Positions 24,581 to 36,223 of a DNA stretch of 64,000 nucleotides are shown piece by piece; within the stretch, counting starts at the first letter, position 1, and every line of letters begins with the position of its first letter. The DNA is from Acanthosoma haemorrhoidale (lineage: Eukaryota > Arthropoda > Insecta > Hemiptera > Acanthosomatidae): contig OV884011.1 in assembly GCA_930367205.1 (NCBI GenBank), positions 104,275,139-104,339,138 on the forward strand, read 5' to 3'. The notes beneath the pieces were generated by a model that was not told where the DNA came from, searched no databases, and worked only from the letters and a program-made list of their open reading frames with translations. A program made the position numbers and the translations under genes.

Positions 24581-25137
24581 TACAATTGTTGAATTCAAAA
24601 ACCTTTTTCCTGCTCACCAGTTTGGTTTCCGTCTACGACAATCCACTGCTCAACAATAAATCAAGTTTTTGACCGAGTTTGGCACGCAGGATTGCTTTAC
24701 AGCCTCGAAAGATATTTACCGCAGACCCTTTTCCTAATCCTACAGACCTACCTTTAAAACCGCTTCTGGTCCGCTGTGGTTTAGAATATTCTAACTACTA
24801 TCCCATAAAAGCAGGAGTTCCACAGGACAGTGTCCCGGGTCCCATTCTCTATAACCTACATACCGCTGATGTCATCTCTAATCCCAATACCTTTTCGGCA
24901 ACATTTGCAGATAACACTGCAGTCCTGTCATCTCTCCCAAACACCGATATAGCATCCCAATAACCTTCAAAAACACCTTGAGGAGATCGAGTGCCACCAA
25001 TGGCGAATCAAAGTTAATTAAGTAAAATGTTTCCACATTACCTTTACCCTCTGCCGCAAGTCCTGTCCGCTAGTTTTTTAAAATTCCATTCCTCTTCCTG
25101 TATCCGAGACAATGTGGTATTTAGGCTTCCATGTACC
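24581..25137 (+). mobile_element. Jockey-like LINE scrap, copy B (same family as 54.8-56.9 kb)
   Basis: High similarity by eye to the longer copy at 54803-56890, starting at the FPAHQFGF stretch and running through GLEYSNYY, KAGVPQ, GPILYN, TFADNTAVLSS and YLGFH. A gap of about 100 bp relative to the longer copy removes RT motif A (the AFDRVW region is only partly kept). The copy stops abruptly at a G15 run (25138-25152). It has only one copy of the 70-bp unit that is triplicated in the longer element, showing that the triplication is secondary. Confidence 0.85.
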
Positions 25138-25152
25138 GGGGGGGGGGGGGGG
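25138..25152. repeat. G15 homopolymer at the LINE breakpoint
   Basis: Fifteen consecutive G directly at the point where LINE copy B loses similarity to its sister copy. Confidence 0.9.
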
Positions 25153-28100
25153 AGGTCGGTGTTCTTCTGTAGTCCATATAGATAGTGCTGAATGATGGAT
25201 ACAACCATTCTAAAAAAAATATTTTATGTTGTTATTTATTGATCATTTGAAGTTTTATTATTTATTAGTTAATTTGGGAAACACGACATGACTGTTTGAT
25301 GACGAGCTGAATAATTCCGAAACGTCGCATTCATTGTATGCATTCATAATAAAAATCGATTTGATAGGATATTGTGCACAAGTTTGATATTCAATATACA
25401 TATACTTTTAAAATAACAAATATTACTCATATTCTTCTTACTACTACTATTATCTACAAGTTAATAAAACTTTCTACCTGATTTTTTGCATGATAAAAGT
25501 ACTAACCAATTGACTGGCTGTAAATCCGGTCTGCAGAAGTTACAGTCACAGGTTACTGAAGATTGTTCTATGATTAAAAATATGGTCAGTTTCTTTTGTT
25601 ACAAAGAACCGCTACGAAATAACCCCAATTATCGCTAATTTATGTTTATCACCCTATCAGTAATAAAAGAATCACTTAAATGGGTTCAATGTATTAATAG
25701 CTACTCCAAAGTTTAATTTGAAATAAACTGTTTGATCCCTCCGTGCTCTCCTGAATGGGAAAGATTTTATATTTAATTATTATGATTATTATAATGTTGG
25801 TTGTAGAATTTACGAAACTGAGAGGTTGATACTGGAGGTGGAGGCACGGTATTGTAGGTTAATGTGTAGTGGCCCTATCGGGGATAAATATATTTTCCTG
25901 TCGTACTTTCCTTTTCTCCTCATCACCGCTTAGCTAGTATTTATAAGCATTGCGCCAACTATTTAATTATAAGTGACATGTAAATGTTCATTCAATTATT
26001 AAGTTTCAAGGTTTGATAGTTTATATTAAGTCTTTTCGTTCACTGATACATAATTTTATTTGTCATTTTGGTTTCTCTAATTTCCATTGCCAATAGAAGA
26101 AATACAGATATTATAAACCAAAATGTGTGTTATATCACAATAATCCTCTTTGGATACATTTTTTTTTCCTTATTCATAAGGATTCAAAAAACATTTGTAA
26201 AAAATAATAGTTTATTTTAATATGTCCTCAAGGTTCTATATATTTAGGGGCCTAGAGTATAAATTTGCATTTTTATAATGTTTAAAATAACATAATTAAC
26301 AAGATAGGCTATGACATATATGTAATTTTAACAATAGTTACCGAATACAAATAATGATTTATGATAACATGGGTGGGTACATTTTTCCTTCTTAGGTGAT
26401 CGGTGGTCTTCATTCTTGTTAACGGCTTCCTCTCTCTGGTCCACAACGTGTTCCGTCTCCAGCGCCCCGGTCCATTAACAACTTAATAGAAACAGAATAT
26501 GTAAATTGAAATGGGCTTTTTGTACCGATTCAGAGCTTTATTGTAAGGAGAACTTAAACCTGTTACAGTGAAACTACACAAACTAAAACAGGACCCATCC
26601 TTGGTCCCCAGCTCACCTTCAGGTAAAATGAGTATGTAACCTGACAGGCAACCAAGTAGCCTATAGTGCGTGTTGACTAAACGGTGAAAGCTTAGGCAGA
26701 CTTCTGATTGAGAACGTGATTAGGATACGATTGCAATAAAGGCCTTCATTTAAGGAGTGAATATCCCTCGCTGATCCGTAGGGATGGAGAGGTTCCATGA
26801 ACATAGGTATTATTAAGTTTACAGTATTAAAAGAAATCTTCAAAAGTGCGAGGGCGTCATCAATTCATGTCACTGTTGAACATTTGGCGAAATAAACTTT
26901 TTGTAATAATTCTGAGAATCTTGATTTAAATAAATACTGAATGAGAAGGGCTATTCTGGTAAAAGAGTCGGTCATTAAAGTGAGTGCATTAATTCACCTA
27001 CGGGTATCGTTAAATAACAGCGAAACCATTATCTACTAGTCCATGGTGACATTAATGCTTAGTTGGGATGCTTGTTTAATGTACGGGCTCAATGTTATAT
27101 CTCGCTAGCGTGAAAAGTTCACATCAAGATGTACAAATTTATTTATATATTTATTATGTACTAATGAATTTAGACAATGCTTAATGCGAAAGTATTATGT
27201 TTGAGTTAAAAATGAATAACATGATATTGTAAGAATGTCCCATGCGATTTCATCGCATCCTGATTTCTTAATGGTGATAGCCATGACGGAATGCGCATCC
27301 TTTGAAATGTGTCTATTGTTCTGGTACGACCTTGCCTAGCACTGTCCTTGATTCGGGTCATATCGTCATCATTGAGATATCGACATGCGTCATTGTACAA
27401 ACTATGGTCGTAACATATTTAACATTATTCAAGGTTCTGGAAATATAATTACTTAAAATTTAAGCGTTTGTCACTTAGTTGAAAATAAGTCCTTATGCCC
27501 TTTTTTGGGCACCATTCCTTTAAACGATAAAGGAGCCAGGCTTCGAAGATTCAACGATATTTGCATTTTTCGAGATTAAGTTATGATAATATCACAATAT
27601 TTTTCATAATAAGTAATATACCAGCTAACCTGTGTAGGATCATGGTTCATGATCGACTTCTACACGTGAATCGAGGGTTCCATCTGCCTCGCGCACCTTT
27701 GAATTCCTCTCCTCCATCGGGATTTATGATTTATTAATTAGTATTTTGTCCGTGAGAAATACATAGTTTGGTTGATTTCTGATATCTCTCTCTTTTGTGA
27801 CCTTTAATTATAATCTTCTACTGCGCAATTAGGAATATAAAGCATTATCGAAGTGGATGCTGTTGAAAAATTCCAATTCTGTGGGCTACCAAATGTATTC
27901 ATCACGTTCATGCTAGTCCAGATTATTTGTTGTTATTGGGTAGGATTAATGCTAAGCTCACGGCACAATTAAAAGTTCAATGTACTAAGGGAATTTCCTT
28001 TTTGAACGGATTATTACAAGAACAGCATTTTTACCATCCTTGGACAAGAATTTATTGAGTTATCTACAACTTTAGTTCAACCGTTGGTTCTTATGCAATG
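25153..28100. other. Intergenic or intronic; one weak exon candidate
   Basis: Mostly AT-rich without signals. At 26396 a strong acceptor (TTTTTCCTTCTTAG) precedes about 80 bp of GC-rich sequence. The phase-0 frame there is VIGGLHSC then stop; another phase gives 26 open codons (DRWSSFLLTASSLW and onward) before a stop. It could be a terminal exon, but nothing confirms it. Confidence 0.3.
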
Positions 28101-28186
28101 AATGACTGAAATTTTGTCATTTCTGAATGACTGAAATTTTGTCATTTCTGAATGACTGAAATTTTATCATTTCTGAATGACTGAAA
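28101..28186. repeat. 25-bp tandem repeat, 3.4 copies
   Basis: Unit AATGACTGAAATTTTGTCAT plus TTCTG occurs at 28101, 28126 and 28151 (one G-to-A change in the third) with a partial fourth copy from 28176. There is no spacer between copies, so it is a simple minisatellite. Confidence 0.95.
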
Positions 28187-28756
28187 GTCGTTGGTACTAC
28201 TGTTACTATTGCTGACTCGAGTGACTAGTTACTTTTGAATAAAAAAGGAAACAAACCTTTTTACGCGCTGTTGTTAATTGTACTTTCTTCCTGACGATTC
28301 ATCCTCGCTCTATTTATTATTCAGCTAAATCAATGGCCTAGTGAGAAAGGGTAAGCGGTCATCGATAACCACTCCGGCGTGTGTGCTAGCACCATTAATG
28401 TTTGAAAACTTCTTGGGTCTTGAGGCTGTTGTGAAGCTTGCCGATAACGTTTTAATGCCTGTGCTCCCCTAACTTCTCCCGGGAGAAGTTTCAACATCTA
28501 TTACCTATTCATACCTTGATTGAGCAACAGCTAGTTTGTTATGAGTTTGTATCGGTGTGATTGATAACTGCTTATATACTCTGTTGATTGTGAGTGGTAT
28601 AATTTTGTAGTACAGAAAGCCCAGATAAAAAGTAACAGATTCTCTTAGTATACATGATAGTGGTCTTGAATGCCATTTGACTGTTCATTGCTAGCTCGTG
28701 TTACAAATCTCTGAAACTCCATCCCTATCAATATTTGACCTTCTCCCTCCCTGGCA

Positions 28757-29130
28757 CTATGTAACTCTAGACTTTTTCAGTTTCTTCTCCCACTTCGATC
28801 CAACATCATACGTATTAATTTGTACCTCAAAATATCTTTGGTGGTCGTGAATAGGTAGATAAGTTGAAATCATTGACTTATGAACTGGACAAATCAAGTC
28901 AATGAAAAAGGGATTGGGAATCAGGTAGATATGGGTCAGCCCTGTATATCCAATTCTCAAACGGGTAATCATTGTACTATCTAAGCTCTTAATTAATCTA
29001 AGCTCTTAGCTATTAAGCTATGTTTAATGGGACTGTTTCTTGACCATTCGTGGCAATATATATTCTTTTGTCGCACCACTGCGTTATTTGCTTCTGTCAG
29101 TAAATTGGTGTAAGTTGGGATATTCTCTAT
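28757..29130 (-). mobile_element. LINE C-terminal remnant with RNase H (I/R1-like)
   Basis: On the minus strand YPNLHQFTDRSK (about 29125-29085) matches the start of the LINE RNase H domain (usual form YTDGSK). After an internal loss, ITRLRIGYTGLTHIYLI (28972-28920) and HQRYFEVQ match the conserved tail that follows RNase H in I-group LINEs (usual form RLRIGHTRLTH). Catalytic residues in between are deleted. This is a dead fragment with no defined ends. Confidence 0.65.
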
Positions 29131-29942
29131 TGGTGCGTATTGGTTGCGAGTGGTTCTCGACTATCTTAATTTGTATTTTGGGTTGGAAGCCTATACAGTA
29201 GTATTTTACCGCCTGCAGTTGATGGGTTTTTGTTGATTTTTTAGGACTTGGTTAATTGGTAAATCTTTTGGCGATCGGTTTTTAAAATATTCAGTACGCC
29301 GAGCGGGAGAAAAACAATCCATTTATCGATGACTCCTTTTCGCTATTTTGAAGTTGCTTGTTTGATCGTTAGTAATTTGTCAGCAAAGATGCTTACTTCT
29401 GCTAGTTTATATTTGGCTGTTTTTCATAAGTTATTAACGACTTTTCATCATTACTTTGTGTATTACTCTGTATTTTCTTATCATTTTTACTACTAGGAAT
29501 GTTAACTCCCTTGAGGAGTACATTTTTGAGATTCCGCTTGATGGCCTGTCAATTCATTTCTTTCGCCTTCCCCGCTATTTGAATCACAGCTCCGTATGAG
29601 GAGTAGGTTAAGGCGATCACTCTATTATATTGCCGTGGAGGAAGTAAAGATTGACCCTTGAAAATTTAGGCATCTACATAAGCCACGTAACTAAGGACTG
29701 GGTCTACTAAACATATTTAGACGTTACTTCTCTTATTATTCTCCACTTTGGACTACGGATTGTGAAATGTTTCTGAAAATCTGAGATTTTCTGGAGACTC
29801 TTGTATCGCTATGTTTCTCCGAGTCAAGATGGTTACCGCAATCGGCTTGACGTCAATATTTCTTTGAAACCTCTCTTTATCTTAGCCATCATCTATCCAC
29901 TCTCGTAAAAGGATATTTACTCTCGCAAACCAGCTTGAGGAT

Positions 29943-30122
29943 ATTCTAGGAGGTTTACCCCCTTTTCTAGGATTTTTACCAAAATGAATAGTAATCCAAA
30001 ATATAATTAATGAAAAAAATTTTCTAGTAATAATAATTATAATAAGACTATTTACATTAATATATTACACCCTAATTATAGTTAAAATAATAATAATAAG
30101 ATCATCAGTACAAAAATGAGTA
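29943..30122 (+). pseudogene. Nuclear copy of mitochondrial ND2 (NUMT)
   Basis: From 29943 about 57 codons are open only with the invertebrate mitochondrial code, where TGA is Trp (two in-frame TGA), ATA is Met and AGA is Ser. The peptide begins with the hallmark GGLPPFLGFLPKW of NADH dehydrogenase subunit 2, a complex I membrane subunit, followed by a Met/Leu-rich membrane stretch and VQKWVNLNC. The homology fades after about 30125. The nuclear genetic code could not express it, so it is a non-functional transfer. The preserved frame suggests it is fairly recent or AT composition is masking decay. Confidence 0.85.
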
Positions 30123-31593
30123 AACCTTAATTGCTATTCCAGATGTTAATAACCCTTGACATGTTGATTTGAATAACCAAAGATTGAATCATAAAATTTA
30201 TTTTACTAGTTCGATATTTGTTTCTTTTGGTCCAATTCTATGATAATTTAAGCCTCTAGGCTAGACAGCCTGTACTTTTTACTTTATATTATTCTTATGC
30301 GACTATCGCGCAAGAATAAAGGAGCATAAGATTTGTATTCATTAATGCACTTCGACGTATGTAATATGAACTGAAGAGCGACAGATGTGTTGAATCAAAG
30401 CTTGAGTAGAGCAGCCAAGACAGATGGTTACACGAAGAAAACCACCCAGGTCCCACATAGAGCACAGCTTCCTCCTGCTAATGCTCCTATATGTCTCCTT
30501 TTGTGTCTACCCCCTTTCATACTTACATCAACTTCTCTCTTCTCCTCATCTCTCCATTGTACAGCGCTTTATGTATTATATCTTCTTACCGCAAATCTCC
30601 TTTGTAACTGTTCGTCATTAACAACTTTATTAATCTCAATAATATAACTGATATTTAGGACATTGCTAATGTTTGAAACCAAATAAAGTGTGGTGAGTAT
30701 GATACAGTAGGTGTGAAAACTTATTGCAGTTATAATGAGAACAGGTGTGCTGAAACAAGTGGTTAATTTCTTTCCTGAACTTTTTAACTTCATGAAAAAT
30801 TGTAATTTAAAATGAAGAATGCCAATCAGACCTGTCTTAATCGAATAACTAACTTTCAATTTACTTAGCAAAATTACATGTTGAGTGGGGGAGTCTTAAT
30901 TATCTTTCACAAGCTCTCCCTATATAAGTATATGTTGGCTGACAAATCTCCTCTCTATTGATCAAATGCTGGAGGGCCCGAAAATATCATAGGGGATAGA
31001 TACTAAGTGGGTCTGGCGGGTAGGGACGTGATTGTACACCAGCAATGTTTCGGTGATTGTTTCAGATTTATGATATAGAAACTATTTGACTCAATTTCAA
31101 AAGTACCTAAGCATGACATAATGCCCAATAATTGATTATGAATCTGATATATTATTATTGGCTGTGCCGCGATTCTAACCGAGAACATCCGAACCCTTCT
31201 TCTAGTCTATTTCTAATCTCACTAATTTCTGAGCTGGCCTCGTATAACATTTGAAAAATCGTCTGAGCGACAGACCTTTAATAATAGGGATGCTACGATG
31301 AAGTCAAGACGACTTATAATTACTTTAAGAGAATTTTTATCTTTTTACGGCATTATATGTATAAATTTTTTAGTTTCTAGTGGATAAAACTAATTTGAGT
31401 GTAGGTTTAGACCCCCCGGCTCTGGCAGTATAATTCTTATTTGACTAGTAATTGGCCTTGAACTGTGGTCTAGACCTAGTTAAATGAAAAAATAAAATTA
31501 TTATGGTACAAAGCCCTATCAGAGTCGCAAAAATATCGACTGATATAGGCCAAGCTAGCAGATTGACAAAACATTGGATTACAAATAGTTATA
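30123..31593. other. Intergenic or intronic; nothing assigned
   Basis: No recognised protein, RNA or transposon. More mitochondrial sequence might continue for up to 100 bp after 30122, but no gene can be named there. Confidence 0.4.
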
Positions 31594-33111
31594 CACTGAC
31601 AGGCTAAAAATTCCGCCCACCTGATTTTTGCATGTTTAGTTCATGTTTTCATCTCAAAATATTTCTGCTTTGGACTGGTCAATTTTTTTTATGAATAAAT
31701 ATGTATTTTTTTTCAATTATAAATGTCAATATAGAGGATAGTAACCCATAATCCTTAATTCAATTAAAGAACTGTCGTTCCCAATGCTTACTTTCCATGG
31801 AATTAAAAATGTTTATTCAGTGTCATTTGCGTTCTGGTGCAGCAAATTTCTTAGTTTTCGGCTACGATATTTTAATTTTCTCAATTTTAAGTTTAAAAAT
31901 GCCTCTTCGTGCTGAGGATGTTGCACGTGGTGTGGCACTTATTGATGATGGATGTTCCATTAGATATGCAGCTAATGCCATCGGAGTTCCCTATGAAACT
32001 ACAAGACTCCGTCAGGCGTTTTCGAGAAACTGGGTGGTTCTGGACGGCCTAGGGCATCAGAACCACAGGATGACCGGTTTCTTACTTTAAGAATTTTACG
32101 AAACCGGCACCTTACCGTTGTTCAAGCGATTCATCAGCTCCAAGAAATTTGAGGTTTGCAAATTTTAGAACGTACTGCTCGGAGAAGATTAAATGAGTAT
32201 GGACTGAGGGCTTTTCGCCCAGTAAAAGGACCAGAATTGACCAGAACTCACTGAGTTACACGGCTGGCTTTTGCTCGAGAACACAGTCATTGGACTATGG
32301 ACGAATGGTGTGCTGTACTTTTTACAGATGAATCTAGATTTGCTCTACTATCTCCAGACGGGCGTGAAAGGGTGTGGAGAAGAAGAAATGAAAGGTATGC
32401 AGCCTGTAATTTCACCCAGAGCCGACCTTTTAAACGTGGTTCCTTAATGGTGTGGGCTGGGATTTCAATTGGTTGTTGTTCGTGGAGGGTATTTGACGGC
32501 CACTCGCTATGTAGATGAGATTTTGGAACCTCATGTGTTGCCATGTGTGTCATCGAAATCAGCGATCATTCATTTCTAATGCACGATAATGCACGTCCAC
32601 ATGTCGCTCGCATAGTACAGACGTTCCTTCATCAGCACAACATTGAGGTCTTAGCCTGGCCAGCACTTTCTCAGATTTGAACCCTGTCGAGCATTTATGG
32701 GATAACCTCGGTAGACGAATAAGAGCGCGTTCAGCACTTCCTGGACACTGCAGGACCTTGAAAGGGCTCTTCGAGAAGAATGGGCTAACCTCCAGCAAAG
32801 GGACATTTCCCGACTGGTGGAAAGTATGCCGAGGCGTCTTCAAGAAGTAATAAAGGCAAGAGGAGGAAATAAGCGCTATTAAATGATCCTGTCATTCACT
32901 TCTTTTAGGATAAAAATGGTTATTTTTCAATTTTTTTTTCATGTTTCTTAGCAGTTCACATTTTGATTTACAATTTTTAAACAAAGACGCATTTAATATA
33001 CGTTAAAAACCTTATTAAAGGTAAAAAAGATTTTATAAATTCAATAAATAATAAGTATTATATACAAATACAATTTTTTTACAAGTGGGTGGAATTTTTT
33101 GCCTGTCAGTG
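31594..33111 (+). mobile_element. Tc1-like DNA transposon with both ends
   Basis: A 1518-bp element flanked by TA on each side (31592-31593 and 33112-33113), the expected target duplication. Inverted termini of about 27 bp start CACTGACAGGC and continue AAAAATTCC then CCCAC, with three mismatches between the two ends. It encloses one plus-strand DD34E transposase gene that is frameshifted. The intact ends mean it could have been moved by transposase supplied elsewhere. Confidence 0.95.
31899..32882 (+). pseudogene. Broken Tc1 (DD34E) transposase
   Basis: Cut-and-paste transposase gene inside the 31594-33111 element. It starts at ATG 31899 (MPLRAEDVARGVALI) with the N-terminal helix-turn-helix, including ATRY-like SIRYAANAIGVPYET. 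The first catalytic Asp is in LFTDESRF near 32320, the second in MHDNARPHVAR near 32585, and the Glu in NPVEHLWD near 32690. After correcting the visible loss near 32670, D-to-E spacing fits DD34E. The last block ends KARGGNKRY and stop at 32882. At least three frame breaks (about 32050, 32510-32560, 32670) and a stop disable it. Length matches the family (about 330-340 codons). Confidence 0.9.
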
Positions 33112-33363
33112 TATATAAATGTATAGTGATACACATAATGAGATATACTAGCGATCAAATAAGGCAAATTCCTTTTTCTTCTTGATTGCCGGTTGCTATC
33201 CATCCGAAAACAACGAAGGAAGCAGTTCATGAGACAAATCCCCCATTGATCGACACTGTACTTAAGAAACTTTAACCATTTTTGACTATGTGATTTTTTT
33301 TTTTTTTCAGTTTTTAGTTAAAAAGGGAAGTTCATGGAAACAATTTAACATTTCTCAATGTCA

Positions 33364-33434
33364 ATAATTTTCCTTTATTTTTCCCACATCCTATTTTTTA
33401 TAAGTTTTGAGAGCTAAGGGGGAGGAAAAAAAAA
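33364..33434 (+). repeat. Dispersed repeat copy 3 with A-rich tail
   Basis: Third copy of the CACATCC...GAGAGCTAAGGG family at 17.3-17.5 kb, here with two extra T and one extra T in the core and a GGAGG interruption before the A-rich tail. Confidence 0.8.
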
Positions 33435-33787
33435 CACAATTTGACATGAAAGGATTCGGACCTGGATTGTTAATTTTTATGATTTTTCAGTCCCACCACC
33501 AAGCACCAGACACAGGTTTATTTATTTATTTATTTTATATTGAGTTATTTATTTACATCTTATATATAACATCTTAAAGACGGTAACTTTTGAGAAATGT
33601 TATTAATAAATTAAATTTTTTTTCACATATATAAAATACAGCGTCTTAAATAAAAATAAAAATAGTTGTAACTTTTGTAAAGAATGACAAGTAGGTTATA
33701 GATAACACATCCTTGGATCAAACAGTCGAAATCGAGTATGGAAAAGTACATTAAAGCGATATTGATTTAAATACAAATTAGAGTAAA

Positions 33788-34761
33788 TACAACACCCACC
33801 CAAAAGAAACCAAACTGATGCATGTGGCGGAGTTTTTGTAGTTTCGCCAGTAGAACCGTGTAAAGCAACTTTTCGCCTGTCCAGTGCCTTCACTGGAGAA
33901 GGTCCCGTTCTGCTTGCGTTATTTTATTTGTGACGGTTGTTTTGCGCGCTCGTCATTTTTATAATGGCTGATTTTGGTTAGCAGCCCTGACGTTTTTCTA
34001 GCTGATTGGGAAAACTGGCACAGAAACTCTTATGAGATGCTATGGGGAAATCACAAGTGTATAAGTGGTTTCCCCATTTTAAAAGTCGGGAAATGTCAAT
34101 TAATAATGAACCTCGCTCTGTTCTTCCTTTGACGGTTCGAACCAACGAGAATGTTCGAAATCAACGACAAACCATCGCAGAAGTTGTGTAGAAATCTGGC
34201 GTGACTTTGTGCGCTTCAGTATAGAAAATTTTAAATGAAGATTTAAGGATGAGATCAGAGAGGAAAATTTGTTCTTCAATCTGCAAAAACGTGGTCGCTT
34301 GGAAGCATGCTCTGCTTTGAAAAAAGATTTCCGAAATCAGCCAAACTTTTTTACCAAGGCCATCTGAGGTCATGATTAATCTAATAATAAGAACCATCAT
34401 GGAGCTATGAATACGATCCTGAAACTAAGCAATAATCAAATCAACTGTGTGCCATCCTCCCTATTCATACGATTTAGTCCCCTGCGAGTTCTTTTCATTC
34501 CCCCGAATGAATAGGGACATGAAAGCGTTTTGCGGATTTTGAAGAAGTAAAGACAAAAACGACGGTGGCGCTGTCTGGCTTGTATCAAAAAAGAGGAATT
34601 AAAAAAATATGTTAAACTGGTTTTGGTTGGAAAGATTGAACAGGTTTATTGGATCCAATGGAGAATACTTTAAAGGAAATTAAAAGTAAAAAATAAAAAT
34701 TAAATAATAATAAATAACTTTGTACGAAATTAGATCGGTTTCTTTTGGGTACGCCCTCGTA
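33788..34761 (+). mobile_element. Internally deleted mariner element with both ends
   Basis: About 970 bp bounded by TA and inverted ends. The left begins TACAACACCCACCCAAAAG and the reverse complement of the right begins TACGAGGGCGTACCCAAAAG; the two share ACCCAAAAGAAACC. Plus-strand traces of transposase are readable: KTGTETLM, NNEPRSVLPLTVRTNENV (helix-turn-helix region, about 34000-34160), ILNEDLRM, and then the C-terminal block SPLRVLFIP (from the usual SPDLAPCDFFLFP) and SNGEYFKGN near 34650-34680. Stops, frameshifts and a missing middle make it non-autonomous. Full mariners are about 1.3 kb. Confidence 0.8.
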
Positions 34762-34989
34762 CAGGCACACTTTTAGCTGTCGTATTATTGAAAAAAAAAA
34801 ATTTACTCGCAAGTATTAAAGGTTAATGCTATCAGTGACAGGACTGTGGTGCACTGCAACAGTTACATGTTGACATGTTGTTGATAGAGAGGCAGAGTGT
34901 AGTCCTAGTGGAACTAATTGTTACTTGAGTTCCAATAGACTGTGTAGGACACTCAGCATATCAGTGACAGTATCACCTACTTCTAAAAC

Positions 34990-35055
34990 ATGATTAATGG
35001 AACTTTACAGAAGGCTGTAGAACAAAAGGGCTTTAATAAACCAGTTGACCTAAAG
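34990..35055 (+). CDS. Candidate first coding exon (22 codons) with donor
   Basis: ATG at 34990 opens 22 codons (MINGTLQKAVEQKGFNKPV then DLK) that end exactly at AAG|GTATGT, a strong 5' splice donor (GT at 35056), in phase 0. A stop two codons upstream fixes this as the start unless an acceptor lies between. The upstream 150 bp lacks transposon signals and could be a leader. The peptide is well mixed and charged, unlike AT-driven noise, but no family was recognised and no partner exon is identified. Confidence 0.35.
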
Positions 35056-36196
35056 GTATGTTGCTTTGTCATTTTTAATTATTATATAATGAGATGATTA
35101 TCATTTTTTTATTTTTACTGACTAAAGTCATGAACTAAATGGTACATGAAGTATTTTATATATAAACGAAACGAAGTGTGTAGAATGTAAAATAACTAGA
35201 TTGTGGGTTGGTTTGGGTTCGGTAGGTGTGTGATTGTTCTGAAAATAGTAAATTATTGTAAAGGAACTACGCCTCATTTTTTATCGAAATTGATCGGAGG
35301 TTTTATTGAATGTACAATTAAATCGATTGGATTATTTTGATAGTTTCGTTGATTTTTTAAATATCATAAATCATTTTGTTTTTATCCACGACCGTGTGTC
35401 TGTCCTGAATTTTGTGAGTTCTATGTTCAAGCTGGGGTACATGAAACTTAGCTTGGTGGTGACAATTGAAATAGGTAAGACCGTAAGACCTGTAACATGT
35501 AGTCAGTCCCATAAAACATCGTTCAGTGTAATTAATTAACTAATGTGTCTGTGTTATGAAAAATATTTTCTATATTTTTGAGTATAGAATCAAAATTGGC
35601 AGTACAGACAAGTCCTGATTAACAATACGTAATTTGAGTTTTGTTTTTTCAATCTGTAATCGCATAAAGTCATTAAAACTCGACTTGAATTTTAACTGCC
35701 TGTTTGAATATAATTCTTCTCACTTCGGGAACCGAACAAATTATTAAAACTGAAGCGAAGCAATATTATATTCAACAGTTTGAAAATAATCGAGACAACT
35801 TTGATATGCAATTAACTGTTCCGGCTGCCAAAATTGACAGTTTTGAAATTATAGTTTCAGCACTAATAGGGTATAACGATACTACTAATACTCATAAAAT
35901 GAAACGATCTTGAAAATATGCTTCTAAAAACAGTTAAAGTTGCGAGCAAGATGTTCATGACAGGTTTTGTGACTTATTGTAAACACCTCAAAAATGCAAA
36001 TGGCTAATCATGCCGCTGAGTCGTTGAATTTTATATCCCATTCGAAATTGTAACCATGTTCTTTTTTATTACCAAGCAATCAAAAAATTAATGATACTTC
36101 ATTGTGTTTATTGAAGTGGCCACATTCCTGATATGTTCCATAGCATACATTGCAACCTCTATGAAAGATGTTGTGTTTGTACCTTACATGAGGGAC

Positions 36197-36223
36197 GATA
36201 ATATTATAATATATAATATTATC
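36197..36223. repeat. 27-bp palindrome
   Basis: Ten-base arms GATAATATTA and TAATATTATC surround a 7-base loop. It could extrude a cruciform or act as a weak hairpin. Confidence 0.8.

Noticed and set aside
28101..28186. Short direct repeats considered as a CRISPR array
   Set aside because: Units are directly contiguous with no spacers, and the genome is eukaryotic.
29848..29855. Second TGACGTCA as a regulatory site
   Set aside because: About one such octamer is expected by chance in 64 kb and no promoter context is seen.
32287..32843. Minus-strand frames inside the Tc1 element
   Set aside because: Antisense shadows of the transposase.
35704..35913. 69-codon frame with balanced composition
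   Set aside because: No recognised motif and no splice support.
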